Assembly: GCA_003524435.1 (NCBI GenBank)
Contig: DQHP01000019.1
Location: 1 to 6,118, forward strand
Direction of reading: 5' to 3'
DNA length: 6,118 bases
Source: Microbacterium sp.
GTDB lineage: Bacteria > Actinomycetota > Actinomycetes > Actinomycetales > Microbacteriaceae
Part shown: piece by piece, positions 1 to 5,725 of the stretch
Numbering within the stretch: the first letter of the stretch is position 1
Layout: every line of letters begins with the position of its first letter
Translations under genes and position numbers: made by a program
The notes under the pieces: generated by a model
Told to the model about the DNA's origin: nothing
What the model saw: only the letters and a program-made list of their open reading frames with translations
Database searches by the model: none

Positions 1-444
1 AGCGGCGCATCAGGTGCTGCCGGAGATGCCGGATCGCTTGCTAGCGGTGGTGGCGCGAACGGCGGCGACGCCGGTAACGCAGGCGCCGCGGGCGGCGATG
101 CCTCTGGTGGCAACGTCTCGCAGTACTTCGGTCAGGACAGCAACATCGCCTCGGGTGATGGTTCCGTGGCCGCGGGCGGCGACGTCGACATCGACAACGT
201 CAACACGAACATCGACGTGGGCGACGTCAACATCGGCAACGAGTACTTCACCGACTCCTTCAACAATGACTTCTCCGACAACTGGAGTGTTGAAGACTCG
301 TTCCAGGACAACTCGATGAATGACTACTCCGACAACCTGAACATCGATGACTCCTTCCAGGACAACTCGCTTGAGGTTGATGTCGATGTAGACAACTCGA
401 ACATCGCTAGCCCGCTCGGCGAAGCGACCGAGTTCGACTTCTAA
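1..444 (+). CDS. IniB-like acidic repeat protein, C-terminal part (5' end outside window)
   Basis: The frame is open from base 1 to a TAA at 442-444, giving 147 residues of a protein that starts upstream. Residues 1-37 are Gly/Ala/Asp-rich (GGGANGGDAGNAGAAGGD). Residues 36-134 form an acidic Asn/Asp/Ser module containing QYFGQDSNIASGDGSVAAGGD, GDVNIG and DSFQDNS twice (99-105, 117-123), followed by the alternating VDVDVD. The protein ends in EFDF. This module aligns gap-free with residues 117-215 of the complete IniB-like protein encoded at 4756-5613, which carries an IniB-type N-terminus. The IniB assignment here is therefore by paralogy, since the N-terminus is not visible. Gly-rich composition and position just upstream of IniA/IniC-like GTPases match the mycobacterial iniB-iniA-iniC order. 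No membrane segment or catalytic motif is visible. A structural or scaffold role is inference; the biochemical function of IniB is not established. Its transcript probably ends in part at the hairpin at 459-490. Confidence 0.8.
   Translation, partial: SGASGAAGDAGSLASGGGANGGDAGNAGAAGGDASGGNVSQYFGQDSNIASGDGSVAAGGDVDIDNVNTNIDVGDVNIGNEYFTDSFNNDFSDNWSVEDSFQDNSMNDYSDNLNIDDSFQDNSLEVDVDVDNSNIASPLGEATEFDF
295..369 (+). repeat. Two 21-bp direct repeats 54 bp apart inside the first IniB-like gene
   Basis: Bases 295-315 and 349-369 both read GACTC[G/C]TTCCAGGACAACTCG, with one mismatch, and encode DSFQDNS twice. The offset is exactly 54 bp (18 residues). A degenerate relative, GACTCCTTCAACAATG, lies at 253-268. 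These are coding repeats, not mobile elements. Confidence 0.8.
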
Positions 445-458
445 GTCGTTCTGCAGAC

Positions 459-490
459 CTGCCCGGCCGCCCAATAGGGCGGCCGGGCAG
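459..490 (+). terminator. Perfect 14-bp GC hairpin, probable partial terminator or 3'-end stabiliser
   Basis: CTGCCCGGCCGCCC at 459-472 and GGGCGGCCGGGCAG at 477-490 are exact reverse complements around an AATA loop, starting 15 bases after the IniB-like stop codon. No T-tract follows, so it is not a canonical E. coli-type terminator, though T-less hairpins are common at actinobacterial gene ends. The downstream genes have no obvious strong promoter of their own in the remaining 47 bases. It may therefore be a leaky terminator or an RNA-processing/stability element that leaves the iniB-like message more abundant than the GTPase message. Confidence 0.7.
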
Positions 491-537
491 ACCAGTACAC
501 TCCGAAGTAGCTTTTCCCCAGTTGAAAGCGTGATCCC

Positions 538-783
538 ATGTCCCACGACGCATTCGGTTTGTTCGGCACTCCGTCGCCCGATGACAACGCGCCTGATGAC
601 GACGCGCTCGATGACAACGCGCCCGACATCGACATCTCCGGCGCGAACATGTTCACCGAAGAAATTGAGAACATCAACGCCTCTGACTGGAATGTTGACA
701 GCGACCAGTTGTGGGGCGATGGCGTAGCGGAGGAGACTATCGATATCGGCGATGGATTCTTCGATACTGACTTTCCGATCTGA
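538..783 (+). CDS. Small acidic hypothetical protein (81 aa)
   Basis: I do not recognise a family. The ATG at 538 is the first start after an in-frame TGA at 523-525. A weak Shine-Dalgarno-like GAAAG (524-528) lies 9 bases upstream. The stop at 781-783 is 14 bases before the next gene's GTG. The protein is strongly acidic. After MSHDAFGLFGTPSP it has three five-residue units, DDNAP DDDAL DDNAP, then DIDISGANMFTEEIENINA, two Trp residues (near 53 and 61) and the ending FFDTDFPI. It has no membrane segment, signal peptide or Cys. Its Asp/Asn-rich composition echoes the neighbouring IniB-like proteins, whose first member also ends in Asp/Phe residues. It could be a small IniB relative or an adaptor for the GTPases (inference). 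Codon use is GC-rich at third positions like its neighbours, supporting a real gene. Confidence 0.72.
   Translation: MSHDAFGLFGTPSPDDNAPDDDALDDNAPDIDISGANMFTEEIENINASDWNVDSDQLWGDGVAEETIDIGDGFFDTDFPI
579..623 (+). repeat. Short 15-bp tandem coding repeat (DDNAP units)
   Basis: CGATGACAACGCGCC occurs at 579-593 and again at 609-623, with a diverged copy between them. This gives three in-frame 15-bp units that encode the acidic DDxA repeats of the 81-residue protein. Confidence 0.75.
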
Positions 784-785
784 AC

Positions 786-792
786 GGGGGAG
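786..792 (+). promoter_or_regulatory. Ribosome binding site deciding the GTG start at 798
   Basis: GGGGGAG lies 5 bases upstream of the GTG at 798. It supports this non-ATG start for the IniA-like GTPase, where no ATG in this frame gives a sensible N-terminus before the P-loop. Confidence 0.75.
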
Positions 793-797
793 TTCAC

Positions 798-2699
798 GTG
801 CCTGACACGAAAATCACCGCGGTTGTACCCATCGTCGACGTCGTTCGCGGAGTCGGCGAACTTGCTGCGTCTACCGGGCGCACAGACCTTGCCGAACGTC
901 TGGAACAGACCCGGGCGCGGCTGCGTGATCCCGGCATCCGCGTCATCGTGGTTGGTGAGTTCAAACAGGGCAAGAGCAAACTCATCAACGCCCTGGTCTC
1001 CGCGCCCGTGTGCCCCGTCGACGATGACGTAGCCACGAGCGTTCCCATGTCGGTTGGCTATGCAGATGAGCCAGCGGCGTGGGTATTGCAACAACAGGAT
1101 GCCACGGCATCGGGGTCTCCGAATCGGGAGCTCGAGCGGGTCCCGGTTGCGCTGGAAGATTTGGCTCAGTACGTTTCGGAACACGGCAACCCTGACAACG
1201 AACGCGGCGTCGTCTCGGCCGAGGTGCTGCTGCCGCGCGAAATCCTCAAAGGCGGCTTGAAACTCGTCGATTCTCCCGGCGTGGGGGGGCTTGACTCGGC
1301 CAATGCGCTGGCGACGCTGTCTGCCCTGTCCACTGCACATGCGGTGCTTTTGGTATCGGATGCCTCGCAGGAATACACCGAGCCCGAGGTGCAGTTCCTC
1401 AAACATGCCATGCGCGTATCGCCCAACGTTGCGGCGGTGCTGGCGAAAACCGACCTTTACCCGCAGTGGCGTGAGGTCGAATCCATTGACCGCGGCCACT
1501 TGGAAGATGTCGGCGATGTGCCGATGTTCTCCGTCTCCAGCGATCTGCGAATGCTCGCCGCTGATCTACAAGATCGTGAACTCAATGACGAGTCAGGCTT
1601 TCCCGCTCTGGTCGCGCATCTGCGCCGTGAAGTCCTCGGCCGGGCAGAGGTCATCCATGAGCGCAGTGCCGTGCACGACCTCCTTTCTACTGTTGAACAG
1701 CTCACGATGTCATTGCGTACCGAGCTGAATGCGCTGCAGAACCCGCAGGACACTCCGCGGATGATCGCCGAACTCGAGAACGCGAAAGCACAGGCGGACG
1801 AGTTTCGCGGTCGCTCTGCGCGCTGGCAGGTGACGCTGACTGATGGCATCACCGACCTCATCGCTGACATGGAGCACGACCTGCGCGATCGCCTGCGCAC
1901 CGTGCAGCGTGAGGCCGAGAAAGCGATTGACGAGGGCGATCCCGGCCCGATCTGGGATCAGATCAGCGAGTGGATAGATCAGCGCTCCGCCGCCGCTGTC
2001 ACCGAGACCTTCGTGTGGACAGACGAGCGCTCTCGGTGGTTGTCCGAAGAAGTCGCCGATCTGTTCAGCGAGGGCGAATCTGACATCCCCGCTATTGACG
2101 TGGGTGGCACAGAGGGTGTGCTTGATCCTGTCGAACCCATCTCTGGCCTGGATTCGGGGCGCATGGGCGCGGGCGAGAAGATCTACATCGGCGTGCGCGG
2201 ATCATATGGCGGTGTGCTCATGGTGGGGCTGGCAACCGGACTCATCGGCATGGCTCTGATCAATCCGCTCTCTCTGCTCGCTGGCATCCTGGTGGGACGC
2301 CGCGCGTACCGTGAAGATATGAGCGCTCGCCTTGCACGACGCCAGCAAGAGGCGAAGTTGCACGTGCGACGCTACATCGATGAGGTCATCTTCCAAGTAG
2401 GTAAACAGCTGAAGGATCGCCTGCGGCTAGTGCAGCGCACCGCGCGCGATCACTTCGGGTCGATGGCCGAAGAACTGCACCGCTCGCTGAGCGAGGCGTT
2501 GGCTTCGGCAAAGCTTGCCGCCACCGGCTTCACCTCGACCAGAGACGACCGGGTGATCGCCCTGCAGATGAAACTCGATGAGCTTGACCGCATGCGCAAG
2601 TCCATCCCTGAATTGCCACCCGCGCCAGCCAGGCGCAGCCTCCCGAACCCCGCGAAGCGGGATGCCTCTCAGCCTGCACCGGCGGAGGCAGTTCGATGA
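798..2699 (+). CDS. IniA-like dynamin-family GTPase with hydrophobic membrane segment
   Basis: This is a 633-residue bacterial dynamin-like protein, close to the length of mycobacterial IniA (about 640). The GTPase motifs are visible in order: G1 P-loop GEFKQGKS at 53-60, G2 Thr80 in DVATSVP, G3 DSPG at 158-161 and G4 AKTD at 216-219. A long helical region follows (about 285-420), then a hydrophobic stretch at about 469-499 (GGVLMVGLATGLIGMALINP and onward) ending in VGRR. After that come charged helices (505-605) and a Pro/Ala-rich basic tail. The hydrophobic stretch in the middle of the helical stalk is where dynamin-like proteins carry a membrane-binding paddle or loop. Mycobacterial IniA is reported to bind membranes and mediate fission. 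The residue after the P-loop Ser is Lys (GKSKL) rather than the commoner Thr. The gene starts at GTG behind a good ribosome binding site and overlaps the next GTPase by ATGA, so the two are probably made together. Membrane remodelling under envelope stress is inferred from the family. Confidence 0.9.
   Translation: MPDTKITAVVPIVDVVRGVGELAASTGRTDLAERLEQTRARLRDPGIRVIVVGEFKQGKSKLINALVSAPVCPVDDDVATSVPMSVGYADEPAAWVLQQQDATASGSPNRELERVPVALEDLAQYVSEHGNPDNERGVVSAEVLLPREILKGGLKLVDSPGVGGLDSANALATLSALSTAHAVLLVSDASQEYTEPEVQFLKHAMRVSPNVAAVLAKTDLYPQWREVESIDRGHLEDVGDVPMFSVSSDLRMLAADLQDRELNDESGFPALVAHLRREVLGRAEVIHERSAVHDLLSTVEQLTMSLRTELNALQNPQDTPRMIAELENAKAQADEFRGRSARWQVTLTDGITDLIADMEHDLRDRLRTVQREAEKAIDEGDPGPIWDQISEWIDQRSAAAVTETFVWTDERSRWLSEEVADLFSEGESDIPAIDVGGTEGVLDPVEPISGLDSGRMGAGEKIYIGVRGSYGGVLMVGLATGLIGMALINPLSLLAGILVGRRAYREDMSARLARRQQEAKLHVRRYIDEVIFQVGKQLKDRLRLVQRTARDHFGSMAEELHRSLSEALASAKLAATGFTSTRDDRVIALQMKLDELDRMRKSIPELPPAPARRSLPNPAKRDASQPAPAEAVR
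2684..2688 (+). promoter_or_regulatory. Ribosome binding site of the second GTPase gene
   Basis: GGAGG lies 7 bases before the ATG at 2696, inside the end of the preceding gene. With the ATGA stop/start overlap at 2696-2699 it indicates coupled translation of the GTPase pair. Confidence 0.8.
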
Positions 2700-4327
2700 C
2701 CACCGATGTGATCGCCGACGCCGACACGGTGTTGCGTGCTGCCGCCGATGTGTATCGACGTGACGCCCCCGCGCTTGCCACCATCGAAGAGTTGCGCATC
2801 CGGCTACACGAGCCCCTTCGGTTGGCAATTGCCGGCATGGTGAAGGCGGGCAAATCCACTCTGCTTAATGCGATGCTCGGCGAGCAGATCGCACCGACCG
2901 ATACCGGAGAGTGCACGCGCGTCGTGACGTGGTATCGCTACAGTGCGACACCGACAGTGACGATGCACCCGCATAAAGGCGCTCCACAGCGGATGCCGAT
3001 TCGGCGTGAGCATGGGCGTCTTGTTCTGAACCTCGACGGACTCACCGCCGACGAGGTCGATTGGATCGACGTCGGCTGGCCGCTGGAGGGGCTGAAGTCG
3101 GTGATCCTCATCGACACGCCGGGCATCGGTTCGCTCTCTGATGAGACCTCCGCGCGCACAAAACGCTTCCTCACCCCTGAGGCTTCGCCCTCGGCGGCTG
3201 ATGCGGTCGTTTATCTGATGCGCCATGTGCACGGGGCAGACGTGCACTTTCTCGAAGCGTTCCGTGACACCGCAGCGGGTGCGGGACAGACGGTGTGCGC
3301 GGTGAGCGTGCTCTCGCGCTCTGACGAGATCGGCTCTGGCCGCATTGACTCACTGCTGTCGGCAGGAAAGGTGGCACAGCGCTATGAGCGCCATAGCGAT
3401 CTCGCTTCTTTGGTCTTGCGAGTCATCCCTGTCGCGGGCCTCCTCGCTGAAGGTGCACGCACGCTGAGAGAGAGCGAGTACATTGCCCTGCGCGAGCTCG
3501 CAGGGCTCGACCGGGCAGACCGTGAGCGCCTGATCATCTCGGCTGACCGTTTCGTGCGGCCCTCAGACAAGACGACGCTCAGCACACAGGTGCGCGAAGA
3601 TCTTCTCGCCCGTTTTGGTATTTTCGGCGTACGGCTGGCGACCGCCCTCATCCGCGGCGGGGCGCGCAACTCCTCTGCGCTGTCAGAGCAGATGGTGCAG
3701 CAGAGCGGACTCATCGAACTGCAAGAGTTCGTCAGCGCACAATTTCACACGCGGACGGCCGCACTGAAGACGCGCGGTGTGATGCTGCAACTGCAACAAC
3801 TTCTGCGTGAGAGGCCGCGTGACGGCCTTGATGAGGTGCACGCCGGAATCGAGCGCATCGCTGCCAGTGCACACACGTTACGTGAGCTGGCACTGTTGGC
3901 AACGGCACGTTCTGTGGGGTTGCCACTGGAGCAAGCGGATGCCGAGGATGCACAACGCATCATCGGAGCAGAGGGAACAGCAGCACACACCCGCCTGGAC
4001 CTCGCAGAAGATGCCGACTCCGAGGCGCTACGCGCGCAGGTGTCGTCGAAGATCGATCACTGGCGCCGCGTGGGGCAATCTCCGCTCACGAGCCGCGCAA
4101 CACTCGGCGTCTGCCGGGTCGTGCAGCGCAGCCTCGATGAGATTGCGTCAGAAGTCGGTGCTGGTCGGAGTCTCGGGACCGCGACGAATGTCATGCTGGC
4201 GGGCGGACCAGGCGATGGCCTTGGGCATCACACTGCACAGCAGGGCGAGGAGAACGAGGGCGGCCTGGGCCGCAAGAAGAAAAGAAAGCGGTTCGCCGCG
4301 CTTGCCCAGCGCCACCCACTCCGGTGA
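2696..4327 (+). CDS. IniC-like dynamin-family GTPase
   Basis: The 543-residue protein has dynamin-type motifs: G1 GMVKAGKST at 47-55, G2 Thr74 in ECTRVVTWY, G3 DTPG at 140-143 and G4 SRSD at 207-210. The rest is helical (about 290-485), with no hydrophobic paddle or transmembrane stretch. That is the main contrast with the partner encoded just upstream and fits IniC rather than IniA. The ATG overlaps the upstream stop as ATGA. Tandem bacterial dynamin-like proteins often hetero-oligomerise, so this subunit may depend on its partner for membrane contact (inference). The C-terminus is odd. Mycobacterial IniC is about 493 residues, and from residue 485 onward this frame overlaps the convergent membrane-protein gene. 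That 59-residue tail is Gly-rich, includes GRKKKRKR, and looks unlike a conserved domain. It may be an extension that arose by loss of the original stop codon. Confidence 0.87.
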   Translation: MTTDVIADADTVLRAAADVYRRDAPALATIEELRIRLHEPLRLAIAGMVKAGKSTLLNAMLGEQIAPTDTGECTRVVTWYRYSATPTVTMHPHKGAPQRMPIRREHGRLVLNLDGLTADEVDWIDVGWPLEGLKSVILIDTPGIGSLSDETSARTKRFLTPEASPSAADAVVYLMRHVHGADVHFLEAFRDTAAGAGQTVCAVSVLSRSDEIGSGRIDSLLSAGKVAQRYERHSDLASLVLRVIPVAGLLAEGARTLRESEYIALRELAGLDRADRERLIISADRFVRPSDKTTLSTQVREDLLARFGIFGVRLATALIRGGARNSSALSEQMVQQSGLIELQEFVSAQFHTRTAALKTRGVMLQLQQLLRERPRDGLDEVHAGIERIAASAHTLRELALLATARSVGLPLEQADAEDAQRIIGAEGTAAHTRLDLAEDADSEALRAQVSSKIDHWRRVGQSPLTSRATLGVCRVVQRSLDEIASEVGAGRSLGTATNVMLAGGPGDGLGHHTAQQGEENEGGLGRKKKRKRFAALAQRHPLR

Positions 4328-4759
4328 CAGCGGTACCAGCAGGGCGAGTAGCACGAAAGTGGCCAACTGCCACCAGCGCACGTTCGGGCGCCTGCCCATG
4401 AATGACACCATCAGCGTGACCTGCGTCAGCAGTACCCCCACAACAATGGCAAAGACCACCCAGAAGACGATGTCCGCCGCGGTCGTATAGGTCTCATCGT
4501 CACGCCCCTCGGTGACCCCGCGAGCGACATCGGCAATGAGGGGCAGCAGCTCCTGGCGAATGATGAAGAAGTACACCGCCGTGAAGGCGCCCACCGCAAA
4601 GCTGATGATCCAGAAGAACTGGCTGAGCCGCACGGAGAACGGTGGCGGCACCTTGACCAGAACCGGTGCCTCGTTCGCACCACGGACGGGTGGGCGCACC
4701 GGAGCTTCTCGCTTCGGTGCGCCCGGCGTTCCGGGGGTCGGATTGATTTGGATGGTCAC
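4148..4759 (-). CDS. Four-helix integral membrane protein, unknown family
   Basis: The 203-residue protein has a Pro-rich, probably cytoplasmic N-terminus (1-42) and four predicted membrane helices at about 47-68, 95-120, 129-145 and 157-178. Charged loops separate them, including RQELLPLIADVARGVTEGRD after helix 1 and GRRPNVRWW between helices 2 and 3. The tail is polar (DIRRGPETPTSTDF). I do not recognise the family, and no catalytic motif is visible. The start is GTG at 4759-4757, overlapping the upstream IniB-like stop as GTGA. Shine-Dalgarno-like GAGGA (4763-4767) is only 3 bases away and GAGGAG (4774-4779) is 14 bases away, so translation probably relies on coupling. Tight pairing with an IniB-like gene suggests a membrane anchor or partner for it (inference). 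The 3' 180 bases overlap the convergent GTPase gene. The fourth helix lies within the overlap, which argues that this strand is the functional one there. Confidence 0.82.
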   Translation of the reverse strand: MTIQINPTPGTPGAPKREAPVRPPVRGANEAPVLVKVPPPFSVRLSQFFWIISFAVGAFTAVYFFIIRQELLPLIADVARGVTEGRDDETYTTAADIVFWVVFAIVVGVLLTQVTLMVSFMGRRPNVRWWQLATFVLLALLVPLSPEWVALGKRGEPLSFLLAAQAALVLLALLCSVMPKAIAWSARQHDIRRGPETPTSTDF

Positions 4760-5613
4760 TGGTCCTCAACCGGCTCCTCGATCATCGGCTCATCGATGGC
4801 AGCACCTGCGGTGTCGTCTTCGTAGGAGTCGTTTGCCGTCGCCGTCATATCCGACTCGAGCACATCGGCGGGCTCTTCGAATGGGGTGAGCACCGGTTGT
4901 TCCGCTGGCGCTGGCGCTGGCGCCGGGGCGGGCTCAGGGACAGGTGCCGGCAGCGGGTCGACGACGATCTCGCTGTCGTCAACATCGACGTCGACATCCG
5001 TGGAGTTGTCCTGGGCCGAGTCGTCTACTGCGACGTCTGTCGAGCCGTCGTTCGTGGAGTTGTCCTGGATCGAGTCGTCGATCGACGAGTTGTCCGAGCC
5101 GTCCTCGTTGAAAGAACCGTCGTAGTCGTTGTTGCCGATCGACACATCACCGGTGGTGATATCGGTGTCAGAGTCGACAATGCTGGCGTCATCACCAGCG
5201 GCGACCGATTCATCACCCGACGCGACATTCGCTTCTTGATCGAAGATCTGAGCGACGTCGCCGCCTTCGGTCCAGATGTTCTGGTTCACCGACTGGTCAA
5301 CGATCGTGGAGCGGGCGTCAATTGTCGTGAACTGATTCACGAGGTTGATGATCTCCCGCACGATCGGATCGACCGGGTCAGGCGGGTTCGGGTGGTGGTG
5401 GTCCGGCTGCGGTGGCCTCGGCGTCACGGACGGGTGATCGACGATAACTGGCGATACCGCTCGGATATCTGCCATGCACGCCCCTTGCAGTCCCGCGCCA
5501 TGCATCGCGGGTTCGGGGTTCGCTTCGAACTCCGCCGCAGCCTCTGGATCGTGCAACAAACTTAGGATGAACGAGATCAACGCGTCAGCGATGGTCGCAA
5601 TTGGTGAGCTCAT
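4756..5613 (-). CDS. IniB-like protein with IniB-type N-terminus and acidic repeat module
   Basis: This is a 285-residue complete protein. Residues 10-41 (DALISFILSLLHDPEAAAEF, then NPEPAMHGAGL) match the characteristic start of mycobacterial IniB (IDYILSLF..., AA.SF.A.P..AM..AGL), as I recall that sequence. They form an amphipathic helix rather than a signal peptide. A Pro/His linker (61-82, with HHH) and a helical segment follow. Residues 117-215 are the acidic Asn/Asp/Ser module shared with the protein encoded at 1-444, with DDSIQDNST and DDSAQDNST 18 residues apart. Then come a PAPAPA stretch (about 220-240) and an acidic tail ending EEPVEDQ. It lacks the long Gly-rich region of mycobacterial IniB. 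The ATG at 5613-5611 has GGAGAGGG 6 bases upstream. It is coupled by GTGA overlap to the membrane-protein gene and lies 112 bases downstream of a LuxR-type regulator. Molecular function is unknown; a scaffold or surface-layer role is inference. Confidence 0.85.
   Translation of the reverse strand: MSSPIATIADALISFILSLLHDPEAAAEFEANPEPAMHGAGLQGACMADIRAVSPVIVDHPSVTPRPPQPDHHHPNPPDPVDPIVREIINLVNQFTTIDARSTIVDQSVNQNIWTEGGDVAQIFDQEANVASGDESVAAGDDASIVDSDTDITTGDVSIGNNDYDGSFNEDGSDNSSIDDSIQDNSTNDGSTDVAVDDSAQDNSTDVDVDVDDSEIVVDPLPAPVPEPAPAPAPAPAEQPVLTPFEEPADVLESDMTATANDSYEDDTAGAAIDEPMIEEPVEDQ
4904..4921 (-). repeat. Hexamer tandem repeat encoding Pro-Ala
   Basis: Three perfect copies of GCTGGC (+ strand) encode the core of the PAPAPA linker of the IniB-like protein. 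Copy number of such a run can vary by slippage without shifting frame. Confidence 0.7.
5000..5079 (-). repeat. Two 26-bp direct repeats 54 bp apart inside the second IniB-like gene
   Basis: Bases 5000-5025 and 5054-5079 share GTGGAGTTGTCCTGG and CGAGTCGTC with two mismatches between them (GC versus AT). They encode the two DDSxQDNST units on the - strand. The 54-bp offset equals that of the repeats at 295-369 in the paralogous gene. Confidence 0.8.
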
Positions 5614-5619
5614 GAGGTT

Positions 5620-5627
5620 CCCTCTCC
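5620..5627 (-). promoter_or_regulatory. Ribosome binding site of the second IniB-like gene
   Basis: GGAGAGGG on the - strand lies 6 bases upstream of the ATG at 5613-5611 and supports that start. Confidence 0.8.
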
Positions 5628-5647
5628 GCCTTGCTCAAAATCGATAC

Positions 5648-5669
5648 CGCTCCGGGATACTCAGGAGCG
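5648..5669 (-). promoter_or_regulatory. Inverted repeat over a possible promoter -10 region
   Basis: On the - strand, CGCTCC and GGAGCG flank the 10 bases TGAGTATCCC. A TTTACA (5681-5686) sits 18 bases upstream of GAGTAT (5657-5662), making a weak candidate -35/-10 pair for the IniB-like/membrane-protein operon. The dyad would then straddle the -10, as an operator might, or it could form a leader hairpin. Neither promoter nor binding is shown by sequence alone. Confidence 0.3.
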
Positions 5670-5693
5670 TACGCCGCCCCTGTAAAGAAGAGC

Positions 5694-5711
5694 ATCGGGG
5701 GTGACCCCGAT
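5694..5711 (-). terminator. Inverted repeat between luxR-type gene and IniB-like gene: terminator or operator
   Basis: ATCGGGG (5694-5700) and CCCCGAT (5705-5711) are perfect 7-bp arms around GTGA, beginning 14 bases after the regulator's stop on the - strand. No T-tract follows. Position suits either a short terminator for the regulator gene or an activator binding site upstream of the putative -35 at 5681-5686. Confidence 0.4.
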
Positions 5712-5725
5712 AGATCTGGGGGCCC

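Noticed and set aside
295..369. CRISPR-like or mobile-element repeats
   Set aside because: Only two copies, in frame, within a repeat protein and without spacer diversity or flanking cas or transposase genes.
10..546. - strand open frame rich in Val/Asp
   Set aside because: It mirrors the repetitive acidic codons of the IniB-like gene on the + strand; it covers the hairpin and has no support as a gene.
441..1499. Long open frame on the - strand (352 codons)
   Set aside because: It lies antisense to the 81-residue protein and the GTPase domain. Its translation has no recognisable domain, while the opposite strand has clear GTPase motifs; it is a by-product of high GC.
4274..4299. - strand GCGG-CGAA-CCGC hairpin followed by a T-rich stretch, terminator-like
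   Set aside because: Only a 4-bp stem and located inside the membrane-protein coding region, about 130 bases before its stop; the T-rich run is explained by codons in the Leu/Ser/Phe helix.
3807..4490. + strand open frame of 227 codons in another frame
   Set aside because: Overlaps the IniC-like gene and the membrane-protein gene; Arg/Ser/Cys-rich translation typical of a non-coding frame in GC-rich DNA.
4897..5565. + strand open frame of 222 codons
   Set aside because: Antisense to the second IniB-like gene; its Val/Asp/Arg pattern is the complement of the acidic repeats.
5554..5613. Possible signal peptide at the start of the second IniB-like protein
   Set aside because: The hydrophobic stretch (ALISFILSLL) lacks a preceding positive charge and a cleavage site and is followed by acidic residues. 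It fits the conserved IniB-type amphipathic start instead.
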